Assembly (NCBI RefSeq): GCF_900312745.1
Contig: NZ_OMPD01000014.1
Coordinates: forward strand, 1,116,001-1,180,000
DNA from: Aquimarina sp. AU58
GTDB lineage: Bacteria > Bacteroidota > Bacteroidia > Flavobacteriales > Flavobacteriaceae
Reading direction: 5' to 3'
DNA length: 64,000 nucleotides
Under the pieces are notes generated by a model that was not told the origin of the DNA, searched no databases, and was given only the letters and a program-made list of their open reading frames with translations. Shown here piece by piece: positions 37,124 to 45,291 of the stretch (positions are counted from its first letter, which is position 1; every line of letters begins with the position of its first letter). A program made the position numbers and the translations under genes.

Positions 37124-38329
37124 TTAGTTATTTAACATTCCTTTCATCATATTTCGAACCATAGCCATACTGTTCTCCATCTGCTCACCCATTACTTTAG
37201 ACAAATCCATACCAAAATCACCAAAACCGATATTATCTTCCATTATGGCTTCCATACCACTATAAAGTACAGAAGAGGCTTCATTCCATGATAAACCACT
37301 AGCCTTAGCCATAGCTTCACTAATTGGTGTACCAATTTCTGCTGAAATTAGATTATAGTAAAACAAATTATAAAAACATGATAGTAAAAACACTGATGCA
37401 TCTCGATGACGTGAATTATTGATCATATCTTGGGCTATTTCATAAGACTCACTCCAATTTTCTCGTATATTTTCTTTTTTACCACTGTATTTACGTGGTA
37501 TAAAAGTCTGGACTTTATACAAGCAGTTGAAAAACTTATCTTTATCGTATTCTTTTAGTTTGTTTAAAGCAGTTTTTCCTTTTAATAGGCGATCTTGAAA
37601 AGTAACATTATCATCATAAATACTATGTATCGCTCTGTTAATTTCGGTAATTAAAAAACCTTGTGGTTGCAAATAGTATTCTAATTGTTTCAATATAATA
37701 TTAAGGGTGTACCAGGAATTATTATCATCTCTTTTAGATCGATAATAATCGAAATTCTGTATACCTTCTTTTAAAATATGCTGAAACTTAATATAAGCCT
37801 CTTCCTTCACTAAATCGGAAACGGGCTCTATATTTGGGTCTTGTAGATGTTTTGCTCCGAATTTTTCGATAAATTCATCGTCATAAATATCTGCGTATAG
37901 GCATATTTCATGTAATACATTATAAATTTTATGAGGTTCGCACAAACTCAAAGGGCATTCAAAATAGAATACAGCCTGGTCGTTTACTAAAGAAATATTG
38001 GTAAGATTTAGCGGATGCATTCTAAGCTCAGATAATTTACGCATTAATGGCATTTTTTTAGAACCAGAAAGATCTACAAATGGACATGTAATTTTGATCT
38101 CTTTTTCGGTTTGATGTAAGTTTACAACAACCGACCCATGTGGTATACTGTATGATGCATCAGTTTTATATTGTATTAACTTTGGATCTAAATAATTTAA
38201 TATAGCTGGGATTATTTTGTCAAATTGATTGCTATTATAAAGAGCTATTGTTTCATCCCATTTTTCATCCTGTATAGTAGATCCTCCCGTACTATATATA
38301 GGAGGAACATAAGAATTACATTTTTCCAT
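37124..38329 (-). CDS. Uncharacterised protein with YbjN-like N-terminal domain
   Basis: I do not recognise a named family for the whole protein. Residues about 55-155 show the pattern of a YbjN-like domain (SVVVNLHQTEKEIKITCPF, DQAVFYFECPLSLCEPHK, ADIYDDEFIEKFGA), parallel to the tail of the protease encoded next. The remainder is helical, with KLKEYDKDKFFNCLYKVQ and a hydrophobic patch (DASVFLLSCFYNLFYYNLIS), and a Met-rich C-terminus (EQMENSMAMVRNMMKGM). The ATG at 38329 is preferred over a TTG at 38335. It lies 7 bp after the lipoprotein gene and 10 bp before the protease, so it belongs to the operon. Confidence 0.75.
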   Translation of the reverse strand: MEKCNSYVPPIYSTGGSTIQDEKWDETIALYNSNQFDKIIPAILNYLDPKLIQYKTDASYSIPHGSVVVNLHQTEKEIKITCPFVDLSGSKKMPLMRKLSELRMHPLNLTNISLVNDQAVFYFECPLSLCEPHKIYNVLHEICLYADIYDDEFIEKFGAKHLQDPNIEPVSDLVKEEAYIKFQHILKEGIQNFDYYRSKRDDNNSWYTLNIILKQLEYYLQPQGFLITEINRAIHSIYDDNVTFQDRLLKGKTALNKLKEYDKDKFFNCLYKVQTFIPRKYSGKKENIRENWSESYEIAQDMINNSRHRDASVFLLSCFYNLFYYNLISAEIGTPISEAMAKASGLSWNEASSVLYSGMEAIMEDNIGFGDFGMDLSKVMGEQMENSMAMVRNMMKGMLNN

Positions 38330-38342
38330 GAGCAAGTTTATT

Positions 38343-38948
38343 TTACTGATTGTATTTAAGGTTATTTTCAGAATCTATTGTGAAAGGAAACTCATAATAA
38401 TTAGTAAGAATTTGTCCGTTTTCTAGAGAAGTTCCCTCTCCTTTTTTGATGGCTTCTATGGTAAACTCTGCAGAAATATTATTGTCGTTATCAATATCAA
38501 ATGACCATCTGTTCAATTCAAAATCTCCAAACTCTTCGGGAATAGTTTTGGTTGCTTCTTCGAACTTTTCAAAGATAAGATCAAAATTCAAGTCCTTTAT
38601 TTTTACCTTTCCTTGAGCATTTTTTAAAAAGAAATCGGATTGAGATCCTTTTTTAGGTTCTACTAAATTATCAGCTCCTTGTATCTCCATATAGGTTTGG
38701 GAATAATTCACACCATTATCTAAATAATCAATAGAGATAAAGCCCATTTTGCTTGTTAGATGTTCTTTTGCGTTTAGTGAAAGCCTGTAAATTTCTTTAT
38801 CAGCACCAAAATTCTCTTCTACTAATGATTTAATACTTTTTAAATCATCCTGATCGTTAATATCATACCCTGTAATTCCTCCGCCTCCGCAAGAAGTTAC
38901 TATACTAATAATGAGTATAAATACAAGTTGTTTAGTGATTTTATTCAT
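38343..38948 (-). CDS. Uncharacterised lipoprotein
   Basis: The N-terminus is a lipoprotein signal (KQLVFILIISIVTSC, with glycines after the Cys). The mature 180 residues are soluble, acidic and beta-rich, with alternating strands (MGFISIDYLDNG, KVKIKDLNFDLIFEKFE, WSFDIDNDNNISAEFTIEA). I do not recognise the family. It is the fourth gene of the DUF3137-LemA operon, 24 bp after the small membrane protein and 7 bp before the YbjN-like gene. Glycines directly after the lipid-modified Cys make surface retention signals uncertain. Confidence 0.75.
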   Translation of the reverse strand: MNKITKQLVFILIISIVTSCGGGGITGYDINDQDDLKSIKSLVEENFGADKEIYRLSLNAKEHLTSKMGFISIDYLDNGVNYSQTYMEIQGADNLVEPKKGSQSDFFLKNAQGKVKIKDLNFDLIFEKFEEATKTIPEEFGDFELNRWSFDIDNDNNISAEFTIEAIKKGEGTSLENGQILTNYYEFPFTIDSENNLKYNQ

Positions 38949-38972
38949 CGTAAATTAAGTTTAATTATTTAT

Positions 38973-39188
38973 TTAGTTTTCAAGTTTGTCTTTAGCAGTA
39001 TACAGATATATGGCTGCCCCGCCTATGATAAGAAATATTCGTATTACCCACCCCATAAAGGTGCCCCATAGATCTATCCAGATTAATAGTTTAAGGTTGT
39101 AGTTAAAAATGGAAAGTATGGTTGATACTAAACCCATTAAAAATAACAGGCTTCCAATGCTAGAAAGTTTAGATTTAATGAAATCCAT
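38973..39188 (-). CDS. Small two-helix membrane protein
   Basis: This 71-residue product has two hydrophobic helices (SLLFLMGLVSTILSIFNY and WVIRIFLIIGGAAIYLYTA) with a short linker and a charged tail (KDKLEN). No family can be named. It sits between LemA (22 bp upstream) and the lipoprotein (24 bp downstream) in the same operon, so I count it as a real gene. Confidence 0.7.
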   Translation of the reverse strand: MDFIKSKLSSIGSLLFLMGLVSTILSIFNYNLKLLIWIDLWGTFMGWVIRIFLIIGGAAIYLYTAKDKLEN

Positions 39189-39210
39189 ATTAAAAGATTT
39201 TAGTTAATGA

Positions 39211-39756
39211 TTATGATTGTTTAAATAATGTTTTAGTGTCTATAGATGTTTGTTGTGTCTTGTTGGCATAATGCCATTCATAATTTTTAAATCCTGTTAT
39301 AGATGCTATAATGTTACTCGGGAAAATTACTATAGCATTATTATAATCGGTAATAGAAGTACTGATATACCTTCTGCCAGCAGAAATTTGTTCTTCTACT
39401 TCATTAAGACTAAATTGTAGATGTGTAAACTGTGTATTAGCTTTTAGTTCAGGGTAGTTTTCTACCTGAACCATTAGTCCTTTTAATAAATTAGATGCTT
39501 CAGACTCCTTTGTACTATCATTAGGCAGAGTACGCATTGCAGTAATCTTTTTTAAAGTTTCTTCTTCAAAATCCATATACTCTTTTACTACATTAACTAA
39601 ATTTGGGATCAAGTCATAGCGTTTAATGAATAATGCATCCAATGATGATATGGCATTTTCTATTTGATTTCTTCGTGTTGATAAGGTATTATAGCTTATT
39701 ATAAAGCCAATTGTTAAGAGTAAAACAATACCTATGGTGATGTAAACAATAGTCAT
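39211..39756 (-). CDS. lemA: LemA-family membrane protein
   Basis: LemA proteins have one N-terminal transmembrane helix and a helical bundle. Here the helix is at residues 2-21 (IVYITIGIVLLLTIGFIISY). The bundle carries the family pattern NTLSTRRNQIENAISSLDAL, KRYDLIPNLVNVVKEYMDFE and AGRRYISTSITDYNNAI. Its function is not settled; in several bacteria it is tied to envelope stress or to a neighbouring membrane protease. It lies 3 bp after the DUF3137 gene, a pairing known in Bacteroidota. At 181 residues it is of normal length. Confidence 0.92.
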   Translation of the reverse strand: MTIVYITIGIVLLLTIGFIISYNTLSTRRNQIENAISSLDALFIKRYDLIPNLVNVVKEYMDFEEETLKKITAMRTLPNDSTKESEASNLLKGLMVQVENYPELKANTQFTHLQFSLNEVEEQISAGRRYISTSITDYNNAIVIFPSNIIASITGFKNYEWHYANKTQQTSIDTKTLFKQS

Positions 39757-39759
39757 AAT

Positions 39760-41319
39760 TTAAGATTTCCAGATATTAATATTTAAGTTTAATTGATCGA
39801 TTACAGATAGTTGATCACAGAATTCCTTATAGAAAAGAGATATCAACGATTCATCCATATAATTGGTGAACACATTAGTTTCAAAACTATCTTTACCACT
39901 ATTATTGGCTATAGTAATGCGTTGATCTTTAAAGGATATAAAATATTTACCTTTTGTAGTTAAAGTGAGGTCTTTTAAACGTTGCATTAGTGCTGTAGAT
40001 AGAATATAACGTGCTTCAATTTGGTCATTACTATATACAGTATACATCTTCATGAATGCAGGATCCTCTAGGGTAACAGTTTCACCCAAATCGTAACTTA
40101 AATAAGTCTCTGCATCATTATCAAAATTCAGTATACCACTCTTAGGTATTAAATACAGCTCGCATTTAAAAGCTTTATTGAATTTTGCCATAAAAAGTTG
40201 CCCTGAAAACACTTTGTTGGGTGTTTGCATTTTAGTAGAAATATCGGGTACTTTTTCTACTAGTAAATCACAACGCTGAAAAGCAACGTTTTTATAATTC
40301 CCGATAATTTGGTCGTTTCCTGTGATACGATAATTTTTTGATTGAAACAATCCAATATTTATGAACTCTTCTAAGCTTATATGCCCATGAAGGGCATATT
40401 GAAAACCGGGAGCAATAAAATTAATTATAGCTTTAAAAATGTTGGTTTTATATAAATGATTACTATTTACGTCTGTAGTACTACCACGTTTTATAGCTAT
40501 TACTCCATATAGAATAATAAAAAAACCAATAAAAGCACCAATAAAAATGACCTTATATTGTTTAAGAATATTTGAGATATTCACACTGTACATAAATGAA
40601 TACCATCCGGTAAGTATTATTAGGGCAAAAGCGATATACATTATATAACTTTTTCGCTGCCTTAATTGTGATTGTGCTATAGAGGGTATTTCTGATGCTA
40701 ACTGTTCTTTAATAAAAGTATTAAATGCTTTTTCGGAAGGAAGTTCTATTGCATCACTAGACGAAACCGTAAGTGTGTTGTCGTACAACTCATACCAAGC
40801 ATTATGCAATTCATCATTTTCTAAACCACTTACCAGTTTTTTAAACTCAGGAATGATCTCAGGAGCTATAGGAAACTTGTATCCTTTAGTATTAGGATCA
40901 TTGGTTAAAAAAATAGTGATATATTCTATTGGGAAAAATTTGAGTTTTAATTTTAATAATGGGATCGTGATTTTATAAATGCGATGCTCTATTAGATGTT
41001 GAGCTATTGCTCCATCAGAAATTTTATCAAAAAATGTATCGATTTTACCTGTTCTGCGAGTTACTTGAATATATATAGATATTAAATACGCTAAATAAAT
41101 GATTATGATTACAAGTAACAATCCCTGAAGATACCTAAATAATCCTCCTTTTTCATTAGTTATACTATTTATCATAATTGCTATTCTATCTTTCGCTAAC
41201 ATATATAACAGCAATACTCCAACAATTAAAACAACAATTTGCAAGGAGATAGATATAGCAGTAAGACGTTTGTCCTCTTGATGTGTCTTTAAAAGTTCTT
41301 GTTTGAGTTTAGGTATCAT
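39760..41319 (-). CDS. DUF3137-family membrane protein
   Basis: The ATG at 41319 is chosen; a TTG three codons earlier is the only alternative. Two helices near the N-terminus (ISISLQIVVLIVGVLLLYML and LLLVIIIIYLAYLISIYIQV) and two more in the centre (SYIMYIAFALIILTGWYSF, VIFIGAFIGFFIILYGVIAI) frame a cytoplasmic domain. The last 200 residues match the DUF3137 pattern (GQLFMAKFNKAFKCELYL, LEDPAFMKMYTVYSNDQIEA, GKYFISFKDQRITIA). The family has no known biochemical role but commonly sits beside LemA. It is the first gene of this six-gene operon. Confidence 0.85.
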   Translation of the reverse strand: MIPKLKQELLKTHQEDKRLTAISISLQIVVLIVGVLLLYMLAKDRIAIMINSITNEKGGLFRYLQGLLLVIIIIYLAYLISIYIQVTRRTGKIDTFFDKISDGAIAQHLIEHRIYKITIPLLKLKLKFFPIEYITIFLTNDPNTKGYKFPIAPEIIPEFKKLVSGLENDELHNAWYELYDNTLTVSSSDAIELPSEKAFNTFIKEQLASEIPSIAQSQLRQRKSYIMYIAFALIILTGWYSFMYSVNISNILKQYKVIFIGAFIGFFIILYGVIAIKRGSTTDVNSNHLYKTNIFKAIINFIAPGFQYALHGHISLEEFINIGLFQSKNYRITGNDQIIGNYKNVAFQRCDLLVEKVPDISTKMQTPNKVFSGQLFMAKFNKAFKCELYLIPKSGILNFDNDAETYLSYDLGETVTLEDPAFMKMYTVYSNDQIEARYILSTALMQRLKDLTLTTKGKYFISFKDQRITIANNSGKDSFETNVFTNYMDESLISLFYKEFCDQLSVIDQLNLNINIWKS

Positions 41320-41831
41320 TTTAAACAAAAGATTAGTACTTTAATTGGTGTGAATTTATGATCGAATGACTGCTATACCTATACCTAATGTATATTGATA
41401 TGAAATGAACTTATATTTGAGTGGAATGAATTATTATTCGATTTAAAGTATAATTGAACTTAAATAATTATATGAGCTATACAATTCATTTTCTCTATAA
41501 AATAGCATCTGTTAAAGCTATAACAGGCATTAAGAAGAAATTTATAAGGTTATATACCTTGAGTGTGCTATTTGAAACATATCGAAACCAGACTTTGTCG
41601 ATTTAGTATATTTTTTTACTTTTTAAAAGAAATCAGAAGTAAAAACTTCAAAATTTTAGTATAACTAAATCTATGATTAATTGTTAAACTATTATTAATT
41701 ATAGTTAAACTTCGTTATGTAATAGTATTACTATTATATCTTTGTGATAAGAATGCAAAAATTACAGATGTTGAAGAAGGTAAAAACAATAGTGTTCGTT
41801 TTTATCACGATCTCGTATTAAAAACTATAAA
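41320..41831. other. Gene-free region with divergent promoters
   Basis: This AT-rich 512-bp gap lies between the minus-strand DUF3137 operon and the plus-strand exporter cluster. I see no conserved reading frame, repeat or RNA gene. A candidate plus-strand promoter is listed separately. Confidence 0.4.
41737..41744 (+). promoter_or_regulatory. Candidate -7 element of the exporter cluster
   Basis: TATCTTTG is an exact match to the Bacteroidota -7 consensus TAnnTTTG and lies 88 bp before the first gene (41832). The upstream -33 region has only TTCG at a 22-bp spacing, so the promoter is tentative. Confidence 0.45.
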
Positions 41832-42149
41832 ATGAATTTGTGCAAGAGAGACATACTAGCATTTTTTAAAAGCCTCACAATATTGGTGGTATTGCTTGCC
41901 GTATTTATTCAACCTTTGGCTGAAACCATGAGCTTTCTTGCAGATTCTTCTTACGAATTAGTTCATGTAGATGACGAAGAAAATATAGAAAAGGAAGAGC
42001 AGCAGAAAGATGGAAAAAACGAATTACAGATTTTAGATTTACATAATCATCTTCTAGAGCATGGTGTGGGTTTTTCTGTCTATTCATCCCCAAATATGTA
42101 TAGTAATCTTTATATAGAAATCCTTATTCCACCTCCAGATGTGGCATAA
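41832..42149 (+). CDS. Small exported or membrane-anchored protein of unknown function
   Basis: This 105-residue product has a hydrophobic N-terminal segment (FKSLTILVVLLAVFIQPLA) that could be a signal peptide or anchor. It is followed by an acidic, charged stretch (VDDEENIEKEEQQKDGKN) and a C-terminus ending in LIPPPDVA. I do not recognise it. It lies 123 bp upstream of an ABC/HlyD/TolC export operon and shares its direction, so it could be an export substrate, an accessory factor or an unrelated small protein. A 7-bp hairpin (GTTTCCT/AGGAAAC, 42174-42195) lies between it and the exporter. Confidence 0.65.
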   Translation: MNLCKRDILAFFKSLTILVVLLAVFIQPLAETMSFLADSSYELVHVDDEENIEKEEQQKDGKNELQILDLHNHLLEHGVGFSVYSSPNMYSNLYIEILIPPPDVA

Positions 42150-42272
42150 AACCATTCTAATTATTTTATATAGGTTTCCTAATTCTTAAGGAAACATTTC
42201 ATTCAAATAGCGTAACAAAATAAGGATTAATACCTATTGATCCCTAACCATTAACACCCAATTCTAAGTTAA

Positions 42273-43946
42273 ATGGAAAATAAAATATCACCCTGGAAGA
42301 GATTTTTAAGTCTTCTTGAACTGGATAAAAAAGATATTCGTCAAATTTTCTACTACGCCATTTTTGCTGGTATAGTAGCGCTCACCCTACCACTGGGGAT
42401 ACAAGCCATTATAAATCTTATTCAAGGTGCTCAGGTATCTACCTCGTGGATTGTACTTGTGGTTCTTGTCACAATGGGAGTCGCATTTCAAGGAGTTTTA
42501 CAATTGATGCAAATACGTATTTTAGAAAATATGCAACAAAAGATTTTTACCCGAGCCTCTTTTGAGTTTGCGTATCGGTTTCCTAAAATAAAAATGAAAG
42601 AGTTAAATAATTACTATCCACCAGAATTGGCCAATCGGTTTTTTGATGTATTAACCATACAAAAAGGGCTATCAAAAATTCTAATAGATTTTCCGGCTGC
42701 TACACTACAAATCATATTTGGTTTGATATTGCTATCCTTTTATCATTCTTTCTTTATTATTTATGGGTTTTTATTGATTTTGCTCATTTATGTAGTCTTT
42801 AAGTTTACAGCAAAAAGAGGACTTGAAACCAGTCTTGTAGAATCAAAAAGTAAATATAAGGTTGCACATTGGTTACAAGAAATAGCTAGATCACTCATTA
42901 GTTTTAAGCTTTCTGGGAATACAGATTTAGCGATGAAACGTAATGATGATCTAACTACAAACTATCTTGAAGCCCGTGAAAATCACTTTAAGGTACTAGT
43001 GTTACAATTTATTCAACTTATCGGGTTTAAAGTTCTTGTCACTGCCGGGTTACTAATTGTTGGTGGGTTATTAGTGCTTAATCAGCAAATGAATATAGGA
43101 CAATTTGTAGCTGCAGAAATTATCATTTTACTTGTTATTGGTTCGGTCGAAAAACTTATCAAAGGATTAGAATCATTTTACGACGTACTGACCTCATTAG
43201 AAAAAATAGGACAGTTTGTAGATAAAGAACAAGAGATGCAATCTGGAGAAGACCCATTTACAAGCGAACAAGATTTACATATAGAGATCGATAACCTAAA
43301 ATATAGTACACAAGAAGGTCAAGAAGTGCTGAGTGGCATTGATTTCAGTATAAAAAAAGCCGATAGAATTCTATTTGATGGAGCTTCGGGAACAGGAAAG
43401 ACGACCTTAATTAAAATCCTTTCTGGCCTTATTTCATCTACCACTGGAGCATTGTATATTAATGGTGTTTCTATAAAAGGTCTCTGGCTCAATAAATATC
43501 GCGCTTATATAGGACAAGTACTTCCTGTACAGTCTCCATTTGAAGGTACTATCCTGGATAACATAACCTTTGGGAACAAAGAGATTTCACAAGAACATTT
43601 GCATTCTGTACTCAAAAATCTTGGACTACTGTCTTTTATAAAAGAACAACCTAATGGAATCAATACAATGTTGTATCCCGAAGGGCAACAAATCCCGTTT
43701 ACAGTATCCAGACGAATAGTACTCGCAAGAGCTATTATCCATAACCCTAAATTACTCTTGCTTAAAGATCCTTTAGAACATTTTGAAATAAATGAGGCCT
43801 CTAGAATTATCAAATATTTAACAGCACCAGAACGCCCCTGGGCACTTATAATATCTAGTCAAAATGGGCAATGGAAAAACTATTGCAATCAAACCATTAA
43901 AATTTCAGAAGGAAGAATAATCTCTAAGAACGCAAACAATGCTTAA
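42273..43946 (+). CDS. ABC exporter with degenerate ATPase motifs
   Basis: This half-transporter has a membrane domain of about six helices (residues 25-300) and a C-terminal nucleotide-binding domain, without a peptidase domain. Walker A is intact (GASGTGKTT, 370-378) and the Q-loop Gln415 is present (YIGQVLP). The signature LSGGQ is replaced by FTVSR (476-480), Walker B reads LLLLKDP (494-500) with Lys in place of Asp and Asp in place of the catalytic Glu, and the H-loop region IISSQNGQW lacks His. As a homodimer it would hydrolyse ATP poorly, if at all. It overlaps the HlyD-like gene by 8 bp. Confidence 0.88.
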   Translation: MENKISPWKRFLSLLELDKKDIRQIFYYAIFAGIVALTLPLGIQAIINLIQGAQVSTSWIVLVVLVTMGVAFQGVLQLMQIRILENMQQKIFTRASFEFAYRFPKIKMKELNNYYPPELANRFFDVLTIQKGLSKILIDFPAATLQIIFGLILLSFYHSFFIIYGFLLILLIYVVFKFTAKRGLETSLVESKSKYKVAHWLQEIARSLISFKLSGNTDLAMKRNDDLTTNYLEARENHFKVLVLQFIQLIGFKVLVTAGLLIVGGLLVLNQQMNIGQFVAAEIIILLVIGSVEKLIKGLESFYDVLTSLEKIGQFVDKEQEMQSGEDPFTSEQDLHIEIDNLKYSTQEGQEVLSGIDFSIKKADRILFDGASGTGKTTLIKILSGLISSTTGALYINGVSIKGLWLNKYRAYIGQVLPVQSPFEGTILDNITFGNKEISQEHLHSVLKNLGLLSFIKEQPNGINTMLYPEGQQIPFTVSRRIVLARAIIHNPKLLLLKDPLEHFEINEASRIIKYLTAPERPWALIISSQNGQWKNYCNQTIKISEGRIISKNANNA

Positions 43947-45291
43947 TATCTCTAATAATCAATTAAACAAAAAAGTATCGCTTGAAGGATATACCGCTTT
44001 TTCGAAAGCATTTACTTCAAGACACAATAAACTATTCAATAGGTTTTTAGGTGTTTTTGCTATCATTGTTATTATCATTCTCTTTTTACCATGGACGCAA
44101 AATGTAAATGGTAATGGTTATGTAACTACCTTAACACCAGATCAAAGACCGCAAACGATACAATCACCTATACCAGGACGTATTGAAAAATGGTATGTTA
44201 AAGAAGGTGATTTTGTGAAGAAAGGGGATACCATTTTATTTATTTCTGAAATAAAAAACGAGTATCAAGATCCACGTTTAGTCGAACGTACTAATCAACA
44301 GCGGGATGCCAAAAATAGATCGGTAATATCCTATCAAGAAAAGATTAAGGCATTAGAAAGTCAAGTAAGCGCATTAAATAATGAGCGACAACTAAAACTT
44401 TCGCAAGCTAAAAATAAGCTAGAACAATCTCGATTAAAAGTGAAGAGTGATAGTGTTGATTTACAGGCTTATAAAACGAATCTTGATATTGCTCAACGGC
44501 AGTTCGATCGTACTGTAATTCTGCAAAGTGAAGGTTTAAAAGCGATGATTGATGTAGAGGAAAAACGTCTAAAGTTACAAGAAACACAAGCCAAATTAAT
44601 CTCTCAAAAAAACAAATTGCTTGCTAATCAAAATGAAGTGCTTAATGCAAATATTGAGATCAACCGCGTTGCTGCCGAGTATGCCGATAAAATTGCCAAA
44701 TCACGTAGTGAACGTTTTACAGCAGAGTCAAGCCAGTTTGAGGCAGAAGCGCAAGTTACTAAACTTGAAAATCAGTCGGCTAATTATCAGATACGTAATG
44801 CTTTGTACTATATCACAGCACCGCAAAATGGGTATATAAACAAAGCCCTACGCGGGGGGTTGGGCGAAACTTTTAAAGAAGGCGAAAAGCTTGTAGGCAT
44901 TATGCCTGTAGAATATGATCTCGCCGTAGAGACTTTTGTAAACCCTATAGATTTACCATTAATACATATTGGAGAGAGTGTTAGGGTTCAATTTGATGGC
45001 TGGCCTGCTATTTTCTTTAGTGGTTGGCCTAATGCATCTTACGGAACCTATGCAGGAAAAATTGTTGCTATAGAAACCTTTATAAGCGTTAATGGAAAAT
45101 TTAGAATTCTCATTGCTCCCGATAATGCAGAGAATCCATGGCCTAAAAATATTCGTGTAGGCTCTGGTGCATATACTATAGCATTATTAGAAAACGTACC
45201 AATTTGGTATGAACTGTGGCGCCAATTAAATGGTTTTCCACCTAATTATTACATCCGGGATAAAAAAGAATCAACTAAAGCTAAAAAGTAA
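43939..45291 (+). CDS. HlyD-family membrane fusion protein
   Basis: This periplasmic adaptor links an inner-membrane exporter to an outer-membrane TolC channel. It has a transmembrane helix at about residues 33-52 (LGVFAIIVIIILFLPW) and a split lipoyl domain (QSPIPGRIEKWYVKEGDFVKKGD and the ITAPQNGYINKALRGG half). A long coiled-coil hairpin lies between them (about 105-275), and a beta-barrel region follows (GESVRVQFDGWP). At 450 residues it is typical for type I secretion adaptors. The gene overlaps the ABC gene and abuts the TolC gene. Confidence 0.93.
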   Translation: MLNISNNQLNKKVSLEGYTAFSKAFTSRHNKLFNRFLGVFAIIVIIILFLPWTQNVNGNGYVTTLTPDQRPQTIQSPIPGRIEKWYVKEGDFVKKGDTILFISEIKNEYQDPRLVERTNQQRDAKNRSVISYQEKIKALESQVSALNNERQLKLSQAKNKLEQSRLKVKSDSVDLQAYKTNLDIAQRQFDRTVILQSEGLKAMIDVEEKRLKLQETQAKLISQKNKLLANQNEVLNANIEINRVAAEYADKIAKSRSERFTAESSQFEAEAQVTKLENQSANYQIRNALYYITAPQNGYINKALRGGLGETFKEGEKLVGIMPVEYDLAVETFVNPIDLPLIHIGESVRVQFDGWPAIFFSGWPNASYGTYAGKIVAIETFISVNGKFRILIAPDNAENPWPKNIRVGSGAYTIALLENVPIWYELWRQLNGFPPNYYIRDKKESTKAKK

